DNA of 64,000 nucleotides from Rodentibacter abscessus (GCF_047160095.1 NZ_AP038785.1:1116001-1180000); one strand, 5' to 3'. Counted from the stretch's first letter, positions 34,498 to 43,297 are shown. The notes: generated by a model not told the origin, from the sequence alone. Made by a program: numbers and translations.

Positions 34498-35634
34498 TTA
34501 GTATAATGAGTTTTTGTTTTCTTCCACAAAGTTTTCATCCAAACGACCAAACATTTTGATGTATGACCAAATGGTGTAAGCTAGAGAAATCGTTACGAAT
34601 ACAAGCGCTAACCCAAGCATTAAGGTTAAGGTTAATTCGCTTGATGTTGCATCCCACATTAACAAACTCTGTTCCGGATGTGAGCTTGAAGGCATCACGA
34701 ATGGGAACATTGAAACCGCTGCGGTGATGATCACGCCCGCCATCGTCAATGATGAGAAGAGGAAGGCAAAACCACAACGATTTGCTTTTGATGCAGCTAC
34801 ATTTAACAATGCGCCAACCACAGCTAATGCCGGGAAAATCCATAAAATCGGCATTTCATTAAAGTTTCTGAACCATGCACCGATTTCAACCGCAACTTCT
34901 TTCCCCATTGGAGAAGAAGGTGCCAAATGATCAATCTCACTAGTTACAATATAACCTTCTTTGAAATATAACCATACGCCTGCTAGCACAAATGCAATCA
35001 AGGTAACAAATGCACCGATTTGAGTAATAGCGCGTGCGCGGTCTCTTAATTCGGCAGTAGTCTTCATTTGTAACCAGTTTGCACCGTGAGTAACAAGCAT
35101 TGCTAGGCTAATCACACCACATAATAATGCAAATGGATTTAATAATGCGAAGAATGAACCGGTATAAGTGATTTGTGCAATCTCATTAAATTCAAACGGA
35201 ACACCTTGCAATAAGTTACCAAAAGCGACCCCGAATACCAATGCAGGCACAAAACCACCGGCAAATAATCCCCAATCCCATACTGCTCGCCAAGTCGGGT
35301 TATCAATTTTCGCGCGATATTCAAAACCGATTGGACGGAAGAATAAAGCAGCTAAAACCAGCACTAAAGCAATATAGAAACCGGAGAAAGATACCGCATA
35401 AACAATCGGCCATGCGGCAAACACCGCACCACCTGCCGTTAACAACCAAACTTGGTTACCATCCCAGTGCGGTGCAATCGAGTTAATCATAATACGGCGT
35501 TCTACCTCTTTTTTACCGGCAACAGGTAAAAGTGCGGTCACCCCCATATCAAATCCGTCAGTTACAGAAAAACCGATCAGCAATACAATAACCAACACCC
35601 ACCAAATAAAACGTAGAAATTCATAATCAATCAT
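34498..35634 (-). CDS. cydB: Cytochrome bd ubiquinol oxidase subunit II
   Basis: Eight- to nine-helix membrane subunit of the bd oxidase. The 378-residue protein starts MIDYEFLRFIWWVLVIVLL and has SVTDGFDMGVTALLPVAG and NSIAPHWDGNQVWLLTAGG, conserved family blocks. It begins 14 bp after the cydA stop. A USS sits near 35528. Confidence 0.97.
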   Translation of the reverse strand: MIDYEFLRFIWWVLVIVLLIGFSVTDGFDMGVTALLPVAGKKEVERRIMINSIAPHWDGNQVWLLTAGGAVFAAWPIVYAVSFSGFYIALVLVLAALFFRPIGFEYRAKIDNPTWRAVWDWGLFAGGFVPALVFGVAFGNLLQGVPFEFNEIAQITYTGSFFALLNPFALLCGVISLAMLVTHGANWLQMKTTAELRDRARAITQIGAFVTLIAFVLAGVWLYFKEGYIVTSEIDHLAPSSPMGKEVAVEIGAWFRNFNEMPILWIFPALAVVGALLNVAASKANRCGFAFLFSSLTMAGVIITAAVSMFPFVMPSSSHPEQSLLMWDATSSELTLTLMLGLALVFVTISLAYTIWSYIKMFGRLDENFVEENKNSLY

Positions 35635-35648
35635 AATTCGTCTCCTGC

Positions 35649-37214
35649 TTATTTAGATGATTGTTCAAAATAGTATTTGCCGGTTTTCAATGAGCTTGGA
35701 CCTAAACGCGCATACTTAAACATCAAATACATTTCAGCAATAATAAATGCTAAATAAAGCACACAAATTAAACCGATAGAGAACCAAAGATCACCTACAC
35801 CTAAATTTGATGCGGACACTCCTACCGGTAATACCTCATAAATCGCCCATGGTTGACGACCGTATTCAGCCAGGAACCAACCGCATTCAATCGCAATCCA
35901 AGGTAACGGTAACCCCCATATTAGCGCTTTTAACAATAATGGACTTTGGGTTACTTTATCACGCAAGTTCTGAACAAAAGCGCCAAACGCTAATAATACG
36001 ATTAAACCACCAGCCGCAACCATCGCACGGAATGCCCAGAAGTTAGGACCTACGTTTGGAATGGTATCACGTGCCGCCTGTTTGATTTGTTCTTCTGTCG
36101 CATCAACTACCTTATCGGTATAACGTTTTAACAATAAACCGAAACCTAAGTCTTTTTTCACTTCTTCAAATTTTGCTTTTGTTTCAGGGTTTACTTGACC
36201 TGATTCTTTTTTCTCTGCTTTTAATTGGGTGAAAAGATCGTAAGCAACAATACCGTTACGAACACGGGTTTCATTTACTGCTTGGAGATCTTTTAGACCG
36301 ACAATTTCTTTATCAAAAGAACGGGTTGCAACAATACCACCAACCGCAGGAACTTGAATAGCGAACTCATTACGCATTTCGGCTGAATTCGGTAATGCAA
36401 CAACATTAAATGCTGCCGGAGCAGGATGAGTTTCAAATTCAGCTTCCATTGCAGCCAATTTTACAGGTTGTGCTTTACCGATATCATAACCGGACTCATC
36501 ACCAAGAATTAACACCGCAATAGATGCGATGAAACCCCAAGTTGCTGCAATCGAAAAAGAACGCTTTGCAAAACCAAGATCGCGACCTTTTAACAAATAG
36601 AATGAACTAATTGCTAATACGAAGAATGCACCGGTTACGTAACCCGCAGAAAGTGTATGTAAGAATTTACTTTGCGCAACCGGATTTAACCATAAATCCA
36701 TAAAACTGGTCATTTCCATACGTACGGTTTCAAAGTTGAATTCTGATGCAACAGGATTTTGCATCCAACCGTTTGCGACTAAAATCCACATCGCAGAAAG
36801 GTTAGAACCAAATGCGACACAATAAGTTGCAAGTAAATGTTTACCCTTGGTTAAACGATCCCAACCAAAGAAGAACAAACCTACAAAAGTGGATTCTAAG
36901 AAGAATGCGAGTAACGCTTCAATGGCTAATGGCGCACCTAAAATATCACCTACATAATGAGAATAATAAGACCAGTTAGTACCGAATTGGAATTCCATAA
37001 TAATACCGGTCGTCACACCAAGGGCAAAGTTAATACCAAATAACTTACCCCAAAATTTTGTCATATCTTTATAAACTTCTTTACCTGTCACGACATAGGT
37101 TGTTTCCATAATCACTAAAATAAAGGATAAACCTAATGTTAGAGGTACAAAAATGAAGTGATATAACGCAGTTAAAGCAAACTGCAAGCGAGAAAGTTCA
37201 ACAACGTCTAACAT
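35649..37214 (-). CDS. cydA: Cytochrome bd ubiquinol oxidase subunit I
   Basis: Haem-carrying subunit of the high-affinity oxidase used at low oxygen. The 521-residue protein starts MLDVVELSRLQFALTALYHF; His19 is a haem ligand by analogy with E. coli. Visible are EFQFGTNWSYYSHYVGDILG and the long Q-loop (residues about 250-380) ending before WAFRAMVAAGG. It is the first gene of the cydABX-ybgE set, with a small hairpin just ahead of its ribosome site. Confidence 0.97.
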   Translation of the reverse strand: MLDVVELSRLQFALTALYHFIFVPLTLGLSFILVIMETTYVVTGKEVYKDMTKFWGKLFGINFALGVTTGIIMEFQFGTNWSYYSHYVGDILGAPLAIEALLAFFLESTFVGLFFFGWDRLTKGKHLLATYCVAFGSNLSAMWILVANGWMQNPVASEFNFETVRMEMTSFMDLWLNPVAQSKFLHTLSAGYVTGAFFVLAISSFYLLKGRDLGFAKRSFSIAATWGFIASIAVLILGDESGYDIGKAQPVKLAAMEAEFETHPAPAAFNVVALPNSAEMRNEFAIQVPAVGGIVATRSFDKEIVGLKDLQAVNETRVRNGIVAYDLFTQLKAEKKESGQVNPETKAKFEEVKKDLGFGLLLKRYTDKVVDATEEQIKQAARDTIPNVGPNFWAFRAMVAAGGLIVLLAFGAFVQNLRDKVTQSPLLLKALIWGLPLPWIAIECGWFLAEYGRQPWAIYEVLPVGVSASNLGVGDLWFSIGLICVLYLAFIIAEMYLMFKYARLGPSSLKTGKYYFEQSSK

Positions 37215-37477
37215 CTCAACCTCTTGTAAAAATTACAAGTCATTCACTATGATTAATAAAGGTTTCCCTTAAATAACCACCCCCAAGTACCTAATCGGCT
37301 CATTTAAACAGATTAAGTAAACACTGAATCATCACACAACAAAAAATCCTTTTGAAATGATCAAAATGATGAATTATGAAGCTGATAACTCAAGAACGCC
37401 GCTATTTTACTACTAATCATAAGGATAAAAAATACAAAAAACGTTATCTGGATCACATTTTTGACATAAACTACCAA

Positions 37478-37495
37478 ATAACTCACGTGAGTTAT
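37478..37495. promoter_or_regulatory. 18-bp perfect palindrome, possible operator
   Basis: ATAACTCACGTGAGTTAT equals its own reverse complement. It lies 11 bp upstream of the FNR box. It is a candidate operator for an unknown dimeric regulator. Confidence 0.4.
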
Positions 37496-37506
37496 ATAAC
37501 TATAAA

Positions 37507-37520
37507 TTGATACAGATCAA
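37507..37520 (+). promoter_or_regulatory. Perfect FNR box
   Basis: TTGATACAGATCAA fits the FNR consensus TTGATNNNNATCAA at all ten fixed positions. A TAAAAT at 37539-37544 could be the -10 of a rightward promoter, putting the box near -38 to -41. This suggests anaerobic activation of the DUF5339 gene. Confidence 0.7.
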
Positions 37521-37648
37521 TTTCATAAATTTTACCGATAAAATCACCCACTCAGAAAAATACAAGCAATGATCTCTAGACATTTAGAGTATATTTTGTT
37601 ATCTTCCCTCAGATTTTATTTGGAGAATAATCACTAAAGGATTCCACA

Positions 37649-37957
37649 ATGAAAAAAATTTCGCTTATTTTAACCGCACTTTTTTCTACGATATCGTTCT
37701 CCGTCATTGCTACACCGCAAACAAATAAAGAAATATTACCTGAGCAGTGTGCACAACTATTTAAAGAAACGGAAACATTGATTGCTCAAGCAGAAAAACA
37801 ACCGGGAACTCACCCTCAAGTAAGTAAAATCAAAAACAAGCTTAATCAAAGTAAAAAGCAAATTCTTGAAATGGAACTCGCAACTCAGTTAAAAAGTTGT
37901 AATATCGGTCTAGCAAAACTAAACAATATGAAGAATTATCTAGAGGAAACTAACTAA
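37649..37957 (+). CDS. Small secreted DUF5339-like protein
   Basis: The 102-residue protein starts with a signal peptide (MKKISLILTALFSTISFSVI, probably cut near residue 21). The mature part is small, helical and charged, with two cysteines, C34 and C84, which could form one disulfide. It resembles the DUF5339 proteins I recall from Pasteurellaceae; no function is known. A USS encodes the Thr-Ala-Leu of the signal peptide. The ribosome site AAAGGA is good. The perfect FNR box about 130 bp upstream suggests anaerobic expression in the periplasm. Confidence 0.75.
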   Translation: MKKISLILTALFSTISFSVIATPQTNKEILPEQCAQLFKETETLIAQAEKQPGTHPQVSKIKNKLNQSKKQILEMELATQLKSCNIGLAKLNNMKNYLEETN

Positions 37958-38123
37958 AATTAGCTTTTAAAGATCAAATAAAAAAGAGTTATTTGAGGAT
38001 ATGATCTAATTTTATTGAGATTTGCAAACAAGCAAGATAGTCTTTGAGAACAATTGTTCAGAGTTTATCATCTTGAGTTTATATTAAGGGAAGCGTTTCT
38101 AGGCATAGGCGTTTCCCTTTTTT
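37958..38123 (+). other. Trailing region with strong terminator; possible small RNA
   Basis: The 166 bp after the DUF5339 gene carry no reading frame. They contain a 12-bp palindrome GAACAATTGTTC (38048-38059). They end in a terminator with a 10-bp stem (38086-38095 with 38110-38119, one G-U pair) and a T-run. It may be only the gene's long 3' end, or a 3'-derived small RNA. Confidence 0.35.
38086..38123 (+). terminator. Rho-independent terminator downstream of the DUF5339 gene
   Basis: AAGGGAAGCG (38086-38095) pairs with CGTTTCCCTT (38110-38119) and is followed by T residues to 38123. It faces right. Confidence 0.85.
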
Positions 38124-38180
38124 GAGGGGCTTATCGGATCAAATCTCTGAGGCGATACCTAGAGGTTTATCAATAAGTTA

Positions 38181-38210
38181 AAAACCTGTCAATTGACAGG
38201 TTTTCTTTTT
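38181..38210. terminator. Terminator after rpoH
   Basis: AAAACCTGTC (38181-38190) pairs with GACAGGTTTT (38195-38204) around a 4-nt loop. A/T runs on both sides allow use in both directions; rpoH ends 10 bp to the right. Confidence 0.85.
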
Positions 38211-38219
38211 TAAAATGCG

Positions 38220-39065
38220 CTAAAAACTAACCGCACTTTTTAATTTTTTAAGTGCATTCGTTTCAAGCTGGCGAATCCGTTCTGCAGACACATTATATTT
38301 TGCCGCTAATTCATGCAATGTCGCTTTGTTATCGTCTAACCAACGGGCTTTGATAATATCTTGGCTGCGGGCGTCCAAACTTTGCAATGCGATACCTAGT
38401 TGCTCGGTAGCCTGACTTTCAAAGTTTTCATCTTCAAGTTCTGCGGCAAAGTTAGAACTTTTATCTTCCAAATAAAGTGATGGGGAATAGCTTTCCGTTT
38501 CACTATTATCCGTTGGCAAATCAAAAGCAACATCAGCACCGGTCATACGGGATTCCATTTCAAGTACATCTTCTTTAGAAACCCCTAACTCATTTGCCAC
38601 CATATCCACTTCGTTTTCATTAAACCAGCCCAAACGTTGTTTGGTTTTACGTAGATTAAAGAATAATTTACGTTGCGCCTTAGTTGTTGCAACTTTCACA
38701 ATACGCCAGTTACGAAGTACATATTCGTGAATCTCTGCCTTAATCCAATGCACCGCAAATGAAACCAAACGCACACCCACTTCAGGGTTAAAACGTTTTA
38801 CAGCTTTCATTAAACCGATATTACCTTCTTGAATTAAATCCGCTTGCGGCAAACCATAGCCGGAATAGCCACGAGCTACGTGAATCACAAAACGAAGATG
38901 AGATAGGACTAACTTTTTCGCAGCCTCAATATCACCCTGGTAATATAAACGCTCTGCCAATTCCTTTTCTTCCTCTGCAGTCAGCATCGGATACTCATTT
39001 GCCGCACGAATATAACCTTCGATACTACCTTGAGGAATCAACATCATTTGTGCTTCTTTATCCAT
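38220..39065 (-). CDS. rpoH: Heat-shock sigma factor RpoH (sigma-32)
   Basis: Alternative sigma factor for heat-shock promoters, including the groSL promoter in this window. The start at 39065 (MDKEAQMMLIPQGSIEGYIR) gives 281 residues and has an AGGAAAAG site. The ATG at 39134 would add 23 unusual residues. Region 2 (ADLIQEGNIGLMKAVKRFNP) and the RpoH box (KAQRKLFFNLRKTKQRLGWF) are clear, as is region 4.2 with SAERIRQLETNALKKLK. A USS lies at the C-terminal end. Confidence 0.96.
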   Translation of the reverse strand: MDKEAQMMLIPQGSIEGYIRAANEYPMLTAEEEKELAERLYYQGDIEAAKKLVLSHLRFVIHVARGYSGYGLPQADLIQEGNIGLMKAVKRFNPEVGVRLVSFAVHWIKAEIHEYVLRNWRIVKVATTKAQRKLFFNLRKTKQRLGWFNENEVDMVANELGVSKEDVLEMESRMTGADVAFDLPTDNSETESYSPSLYLEDKSSNFAAELEDENFESQATEQLGIALQSLDARSQDIIKARWLDDNKATLHELAAKYNVSAERIRQLETNALKKLKSAVSF

Positions 39066-39195
39066 TCTTTTCCTTCTTTTATTCCGGTGAATACCAATCA
39101 ATAAACTTGGCTCAGTTATAACATAATAAGCCATTTTATTGAATCAATTTGTTTAATAAGACAGATTTTACCGATTAAAAGTTCGATTTTATTGA

Positions 39196-39510
39196 TTATT
39201 TTTTAATACACTCAAGATTTAGCACCAGATCATCATTGATAACATTGAAAAGCAGATCAATATTCGGATGTTTACCCGGATTTACTTTTGCTTCCTCCAC
39301 ATATTCCGCAAACCATTCAAGCCCTTGCCGTGCCGAAGTGCGGTCTAATTTTCCGTTAAATTTTTGGGAAAGCGCATAGTAAAGGCGCAACGAGCCAAGT
39401 TTACCCGTAACAGCAGGAATATGATGAATGACTTCATCCCCTTGCTTTACATTTAAGCCGTTTAAATGATCAATGGTTGGTAAGGTTTCTAAAATTTCTT
39501 TGAAATTCAT
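39196..39510 (-). CDS. Small conserved protein, probably DUF2322 family
   Basis: The 104-residue soluble protein contains EVIHHIPAVTGKLGSLRLYY and EWFAEYVEEAKVNPGKHPNI. I think it belongs to DUF2322, a family of unknown function seen in Pasteurellaceae and Neisseria, but I am not certain. It is leftward, between groL and rpoH. A USS lies in the coding sequence near 39334. The ribosome site AAGGAAAG supports the start. Confidence 0.7.
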   Translation of the reverse strand: MNFKEILETLPTIDHLNGLNVKQGDEVIHHIPAVTGKLGSLRLYYALSQKFNGKLDRTSARQGLEWFAEYVEEAKVNPGKHPNIDLLFNVINDDLVLNLECIKK

Positions 39511-39584
39511 CTACTTTCCTTATATAGAATAGTTTTTATTTCAACAATTATAACATAGGTTTCCTGTATAGCCCGTTAGAAATA

Positions 39585-39602
39585 AAAAAGCGATCGCTTT
39601 TT
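39585..39602 (-). terminator. Terminator after groL
   Basis: AAAAAGCGATCGCTTTTT is a perfect palindrome with A/T tails, placed about 50 bp after the groL stop. It can end the groSL transcript; the stem has only the GCGATCGC core, so it may be modest. Confidence 0.55.
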
Positions 39603-39650
39603 CATTCGAAAAAAACGACCGCATTTTTTTATTATCGTGGATAGGCTAAA

Positions 39651-41294
39651 TTACATCATTCCGCCCATACCACCCATGCCGCCCATTCCAGCGCCAAGGT
39701 CTGCTTTTTCATCTTTCGGAAGCTCCGTTACCATACATTCGGTGGTAATCATTAAGCCTGCTACAGAGGCTGCGAATTGTAATGCAGAGCGCGTTACTTT
39801 AGTTGGATCTAAAATACCCATTTCGATCATATCGCCATATTGCTCGGAACCTGCGTTATAACCGAAATTGCCTTCGCCATTTTTCACTGCACTTGCAACT
39901 ACTGAAGCTTCTTCACCCGCATTAGCTACGATCTGACGAAGAGGGGCTTCCATTGCACGTAAAGCGAGCTTGATACCTACATTTTGCTCTTCATTATCGC
40001 CTTTTAATTCAGTAGCAACTTTAGTTGCAGCACGGATTAATGCCACACCACCACCAGCAACGATACCTTCTTCCACAGCCGCACGGGTTGCGTGTAAAGC
40101 ATCATCTACACGGTCTTTTTTCTCTTTCATTTCAACTTCAGTTGCTGCACCTACTTTGATTACAGCAACGCCACCTGCCAATTTAGCTACGCGCTCTTGC
40201 AATTTTTCTTTGTCATAATCAGAAGTCGATTCTTCAATTTGTTGACGAATTTGTGTAACACGTCCTTTGATTTGTGCTTCATCACCAACACCGTCAATAA
40301 TTGTGGTATTGTCTTTATTGATCACAACACGTTTTGCTTGCCCCAAATCTTCAAGGGTGGCTTTTTCTAATTCCATTCCGATTTCTTCGGAAATCACCGT
40401 ACCTGCGGTTAAAATCGCAATATCTTGCAACATTGCTTTACGACGATCACCAAAGCCCGGTGCTTTAACGGCTGCCACTTTAACGATACCACGCATTGTA
40501 TTAACCACTAAAGTCGCTAATGCTTCGCCTTCTACATCTTCTGCGATGATTAATAATGGTTTGCCCGCTTTCGCAACGCCTTCTAATACAGGTAATAATT
40601 CACGAATATTAGAGATTTTTTTGTCCACTAATAAAATAAATGGATTATCTAATTCAACTGTGCCGGTTTCTGGTTTATTGATGAAGTAAGGTGATAAATA
40701 GCCACGGTCAAACTGCATACCTTCAACCACATCAAGCTCATCGTCTAAACCTGTACCGTCTTCAACAGTAATCACACCTTCTTTGCCTACTTTTTCCATC
40801 GCTTGAGCAATTAATTTACCTACAACTTCATCGGAATTTGCAGAAATTGTTCCCACTTGTTCGATTTCTTTTGATGTTTCACAAGGTTTAGAAAGATTTT
40901 TAAGCTCAGAAACGACCGCACTTACCGCTTTATCAATACCACGTTTTAAATCCATCGGGTTCATACCGGCGGCAACGGCTTTTAAGCCTTCACTTACGAT
41001 AGCTTGAGCTAACACGGTCGCAGTTGTTGTACCGTCACCTGCGGCATCATTGGCTTTAGAGGCAACCTCTTTCACCATTTGTGCGCCCATATTTTCAAAT
41101 TTATCTTCTAACTCGATTTCACGTGCAACAGAGACCCCATCTTTAGTAATGGTTGGAGCCCCGAAAGATTTATCTAAAATTACATTACGCCCTTTTGGTC
41201 CCAAAGTAACTTTCACCGCATCCGCTAAAATATTTACGCCGTTTAACATTTTTGCACGTGCATCATTGCCAAATTTTACATCTTTTGCTGCCAT
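39651..41294 (-). CDS. groL: Chaperonin GroEL (60 kDa)
   Basis: Double-ring chaperonin that folds proteins with GroES. The 547 residues begin MAAKDVKFGNDARAKMLNGV, contain DGTTTATVLAQAIV at the nucleotide pocket, and end with GGMGGMGGMM, the usual flexible Gly-Met tail. It is 76 bp downstream of groS. One USS lies inside; another, with a partial complement, lies in the groS-groL gap. Confidence 0.98.
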   Translation of the reverse strand: MAAKDVKFGNDARAKMLNGVNILADAVKVTLGPKGRNVILDKSFGAPTITKDGVSVAREIELEDKFENMGAQMVKEVASKANDAAGDGTTTATVLAQAIVSEGLKAVAAGMNPMDLKRGIDKAVSAVVSELKNLSKPCETSKEIEQVGTISANSDEVVGKLIAQAMEKVGKEGVITVEDGTGLDDELDVVEGMQFDRGYLSPYFINKPETGTVELDNPFILLVDKKISNIRELLPVLEGVAKAGKPLLIIAEDVEGEALATLVVNTMRGIVKVAAVKAPGFGDRRKAMLQDIAILTAGTVISEEIGMELEKATLEDLGQAKRVVINKDNTTIIDGVGDEAQIKGRVTQIRQQIEESTSDYDKEKLQERVAKLAGGVAVIKVGAATEVEMKEKKDRVDDALHATRAAVEEGIVAGGGVALIRAATKVATELKGDNEEQNVGIKLALRAMEAPLRQIVANAGEEASVVASAVKNGEGNFGYNAGSEQYGDMIEMGILDPTKVTRSALQFAASVAGLMITTECMVTELPKDEKADLGAGMGGMGGMGGMM

Positions 41295-41330
41295 TTTTAT
41301 TTCCTTAATAATTATCTATCTAATGAAAAG

Positions 41331-41350
41331 TGCGGTCATTTTTTACCGCA
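41331..41350 (-). other. Imperfect USS hairpin in the groS-groL gap
   Basis: TGCGGT (41331-41336) pairs with ACCGCA (41345-41350). On the minus strand a short T-run follows. It could tune the GroES to GroEL ratio or affect mRNA processing; it is too short to call a full terminator. Confidence 0.4.
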
Positions 41351-41370
41351 TTTTTAATAATGAACGAGGA

Positions 41371-41661
41371 TTATTCCACAATAGCCAAAATATCAGACTC
41401 AGAAATAATCAACACTTCTTCACCGTCAATTTTCTCGGTTTTTGCGCCGTAACCTTCGTTGAAAATGACCATATCTCCCACCTTAACATCTAAAGGTTGT
41501 ACCGTACCATTTTCAAGAATACGACCTTTACCCACCGCAAGCACTTTCGCACGGGTAGATTTAGTGGCAGCGGAACCTGTCAATACAATACCACCGGCTG
41601 ATTTGGTTTCAACTTCTTCACGTTTAATGATCACACGATCATGTAATGGACGAATAGTCAT
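41371..41661 (-). CDS. groS: Co-chaperonin GroES (10 kDa)
   Basis: Heptameric lid of GroEL. The start at 41661 gives MTIRPLHDRVIIKREEVETK and 96 residues, the family length; upstream codons to 41724 run through the heat-shock promoter and are not coding. The mobile loop region SAGGIVLTGSAATKSTRAKV is intact. A sigma-32 promoter lies at 41697-41725. Confidence 0.97.
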   Translation of the reverse strand: MTIRPLHDRVIIKREEVETKSAGGIVLTGSAATKSTRAKVLAVGKGRILENGTVQPLDVKVGDMVIFNEGYGAKTEKIDGEEVLIISESDILAIVE

Positions 41662-41696
41662 TGTTAGTTTCCTTCTAAAAATTAAAATGCCCCCCT

Positions 41697-41725
41697 TATA
41701 TAAGGCGAAAAATTTCACTTTCAAG
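41697..41725 (-). promoter_or_regulatory. Sigma-32 heat-shock promoter of groSL
   Basis: On the minus strand CTTGAAA (41725-41719) is followed, after 13 nt, by CCTTATATA (41705-41697). This is close to the sigma-32 pattern CTTGAAA / CCCCATNT with 11 to 16 nt between. The start of groS is about 36 bp further. The sigma factor itself, RpoH, is encoded 2.6 kb away. Confidence 0.75.
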
Positions 41726-41782
41726 GGAAAAATAAAAAAATTTTTGACCTAAAAAAACTAATCCGAAAAATGAAAATATGTC

Positions 41783-41843
41783 TTGATAGCAATCTTCAAA
41801 ATGTGATCTTTATCATTTTTTTTATTTTTAAAATTTCTATAAT
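41783..41843 (+). promoter_or_regulatory. aspA promoter with CRP site and FNR-like site
   Basis: TGTGATCTTTATCATT (41802-41817) matches the CRP site TGTGA-N6-TCACA except in the last two bases. A -10 TATAAT lies at 41838-41843, which puts the CRP site about -41, a class II position. TTGATAGCAATCTT at 41783-41796 is an FNR-like box with two mismatches, centred about -60. E. coli aspA is controlled by both regulators. Confidence 0.65.
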
Positions 41844-41878
41844 GACCACAAGTTTATTAACCCAAATAGGTGACCAAA

Positions 41879-43297
41879 ATGACTCAATTTAGAAAAGAAG
41901 TGGATTTACTTGGCGAACGTGATGTACCTGCTGATGCTTACTGGGGTATCCACACATTAAGAGCGGTTGAAAATTTCAATATTTCTAAAGTAACGATTTC
42001 TGATGTTCCGGAATTTGTACGTGGTATGGTGATGGTGAAAAAAGCAACCGCACTTGCAAATGGTGAATTAGGCGCAATTCCGACAGACATTGCCAAAGCA
42101 ATTGTTTCAGCTTGTGATGAAATCCTAACGACCGGCAAATGCTTGGATCAATTCCCTTCCGATGTCTATCAAGGTGGTGCCGGCACTTCCGTAAATATGA
42201 ATACGAATGAAGTCGTGGCTAATCTTGCGCTTGAAAAAATAGGCCATAAGAAAGGCGAATATGATGTTATTAATCCGATGGATCATGTAAACGCCAGTCA
42301 ATCAACGAACGATGCCTACCCGACCGGTTTCCGCATTGCGGTTTATAACAGTATTTTAAAACTGATTGATAAAATCCGATATTTACGAGACGGCTTCGAT
42401 ACCAAAGCAACAGAATTTGCCAAAATCTTAAAAATGGGACGAACCCAATTACAAGATGCCGTACCGATGACTGTGGGGCAAGAATTTAAAGCCTTCGCCG
42501 TATTACTTGAGGAAGAAGAACGCAACTTAAAACGTACCGCCGAATTATTGCTTGAAGTAAACTTAGGCGCAACTGCAATCGGTACGGGCTTAAATACCCC
42601 GCAAGGTTATACCCAATTAGTGGTTAAACATCTTGCAGAGGTAACAGGTTTACCTTGCGTACCGGCGGAAAACTTAATTGAAGCGACTTCCGATTGCGGT
42701 GCTTATGTAATGGTTCACGGTGCATTAAAACGCACTGCGGTGAAACTTTCTAAAGTATGTAATGACTTACGCTTACTTTCTTCCGGCCCTCGTGCAGGTT
42801 TGAAAGAAATTAATCTTCCTGAATTACAAGCCGGTTCTTCCATTATGCCTGCAAAAGTTAACCCGGTTGTGCCGGAAGTGGTAAACCAAGTATGCTTTAA
42901 AGTAATAGGTAACGATACAACCATCACCTTTGCTTCTGAAGCGGGTCAACTACAATTAAACGTAATGGAGCCGGTGATCGGGCAAGCGATGTTCGAGTCT
43001 ATCGAAATCTTAGCCAATGCCTGCGTAAACTTGCGTGATAAATGCGTGGACGGCATCACCGTAAACAAAGAAATCTGTGAAAATTACGTTTTCAATTCAA
43101 TCGGAATCGTCACTTATTTAAATCCTTTCATCGGTCACCACAATGGCGACCTTGTCGGTAAAATTTGTGCTGAAACCGGTAAAGGCGTACGTGAAGTCGT
43201 GTTAGAAAAAGGCTTGCTCACGGCAGAACAGTTAGACGATATTCTTTCTGTGGAAAACCTAATGAACCCGACCTACAAAGCGAAATTAAATAAATAA
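41879..43297 (+). CDS. aspA: Aspartate ammonia-lyase (aspartase)
   Basis: Converts aspartate to fumarate and ammonia, feeding fumarate respiration. The start at 41879 (MTQFRKEVDLLGERDVPADA) gives 472 residues, the usual size; the GTG at 41870 lies in the ribosome site. The fumarase/aspartase signature GSSIMPAKVNPVVPE with the catalytic Ser loop and NASQSTNDAYPTGF are present. It is followed by the full repeat copy C. A CRP site and FNR-like site precede it. Confidence 0.97.
   Translation: MTQFRKEVDLLGERDVPADAYWGIHTLRAVENFNISKVTISDVPEFVRGMVMVKKATALANGELGAIPTDIAKAIVSACDEILTTGKCLDQFPSDVYQGGAGTSVNMNTNEVVANLALEKIGHKKGEYDVINPMDHVNASQSTNDAYPTGFRIAVYNSILKLIDKIRYLRDGFDTKATEFAKILKMGRTQLQDAVPMTVGQEFKAFAVLLEEEERNLKRTAELLLEVNLGATAIGTGLNTPQGYTQLVVKHLAEVTGLPCVPAENLIEATSDCGAYVMVHGALKRTAVKLSKVCNDLRLLSSGPRAGLKEINLPELQAGSSIMPAKVNPVVPEVVNQVCFKVIGNDTTITFASEAGQLQLNVMEPVIGQAMFESIEILANACVNLRDKCVDGITVNKEICENYVFNSIGIVTYLNPFIGHHNGDLVGKICAETGKGVREVVLEKGLLTAEQLDDILSVENLMNPTYKAKLNK

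Larger units (their letters stand above)
37215..37648. promoter_or_regulatory. Divergent cydA / DUF5339 control region
   Basis: This 434-bp AT-rich gap holds a 7-bp hairpin at 37223-37239 (CTTGTAA/TTACAAG) directly upstream of the cydA ribosome site, a half-perfect FNR-like site at 37351-37364 (ATCAA half intact), an 18-bp perfect palindrome at 37478-37495 and a perfect FNR box at 37507-37520. No gene is seen. I cannot place the cydA promoter with confidence. Confidence 0.5.

Noticed and set aside
40267..40689. Open frames opposite groL
   Set aside because: Shadows of a strongly codon-biased gene with no ribosome sites or family motifs.
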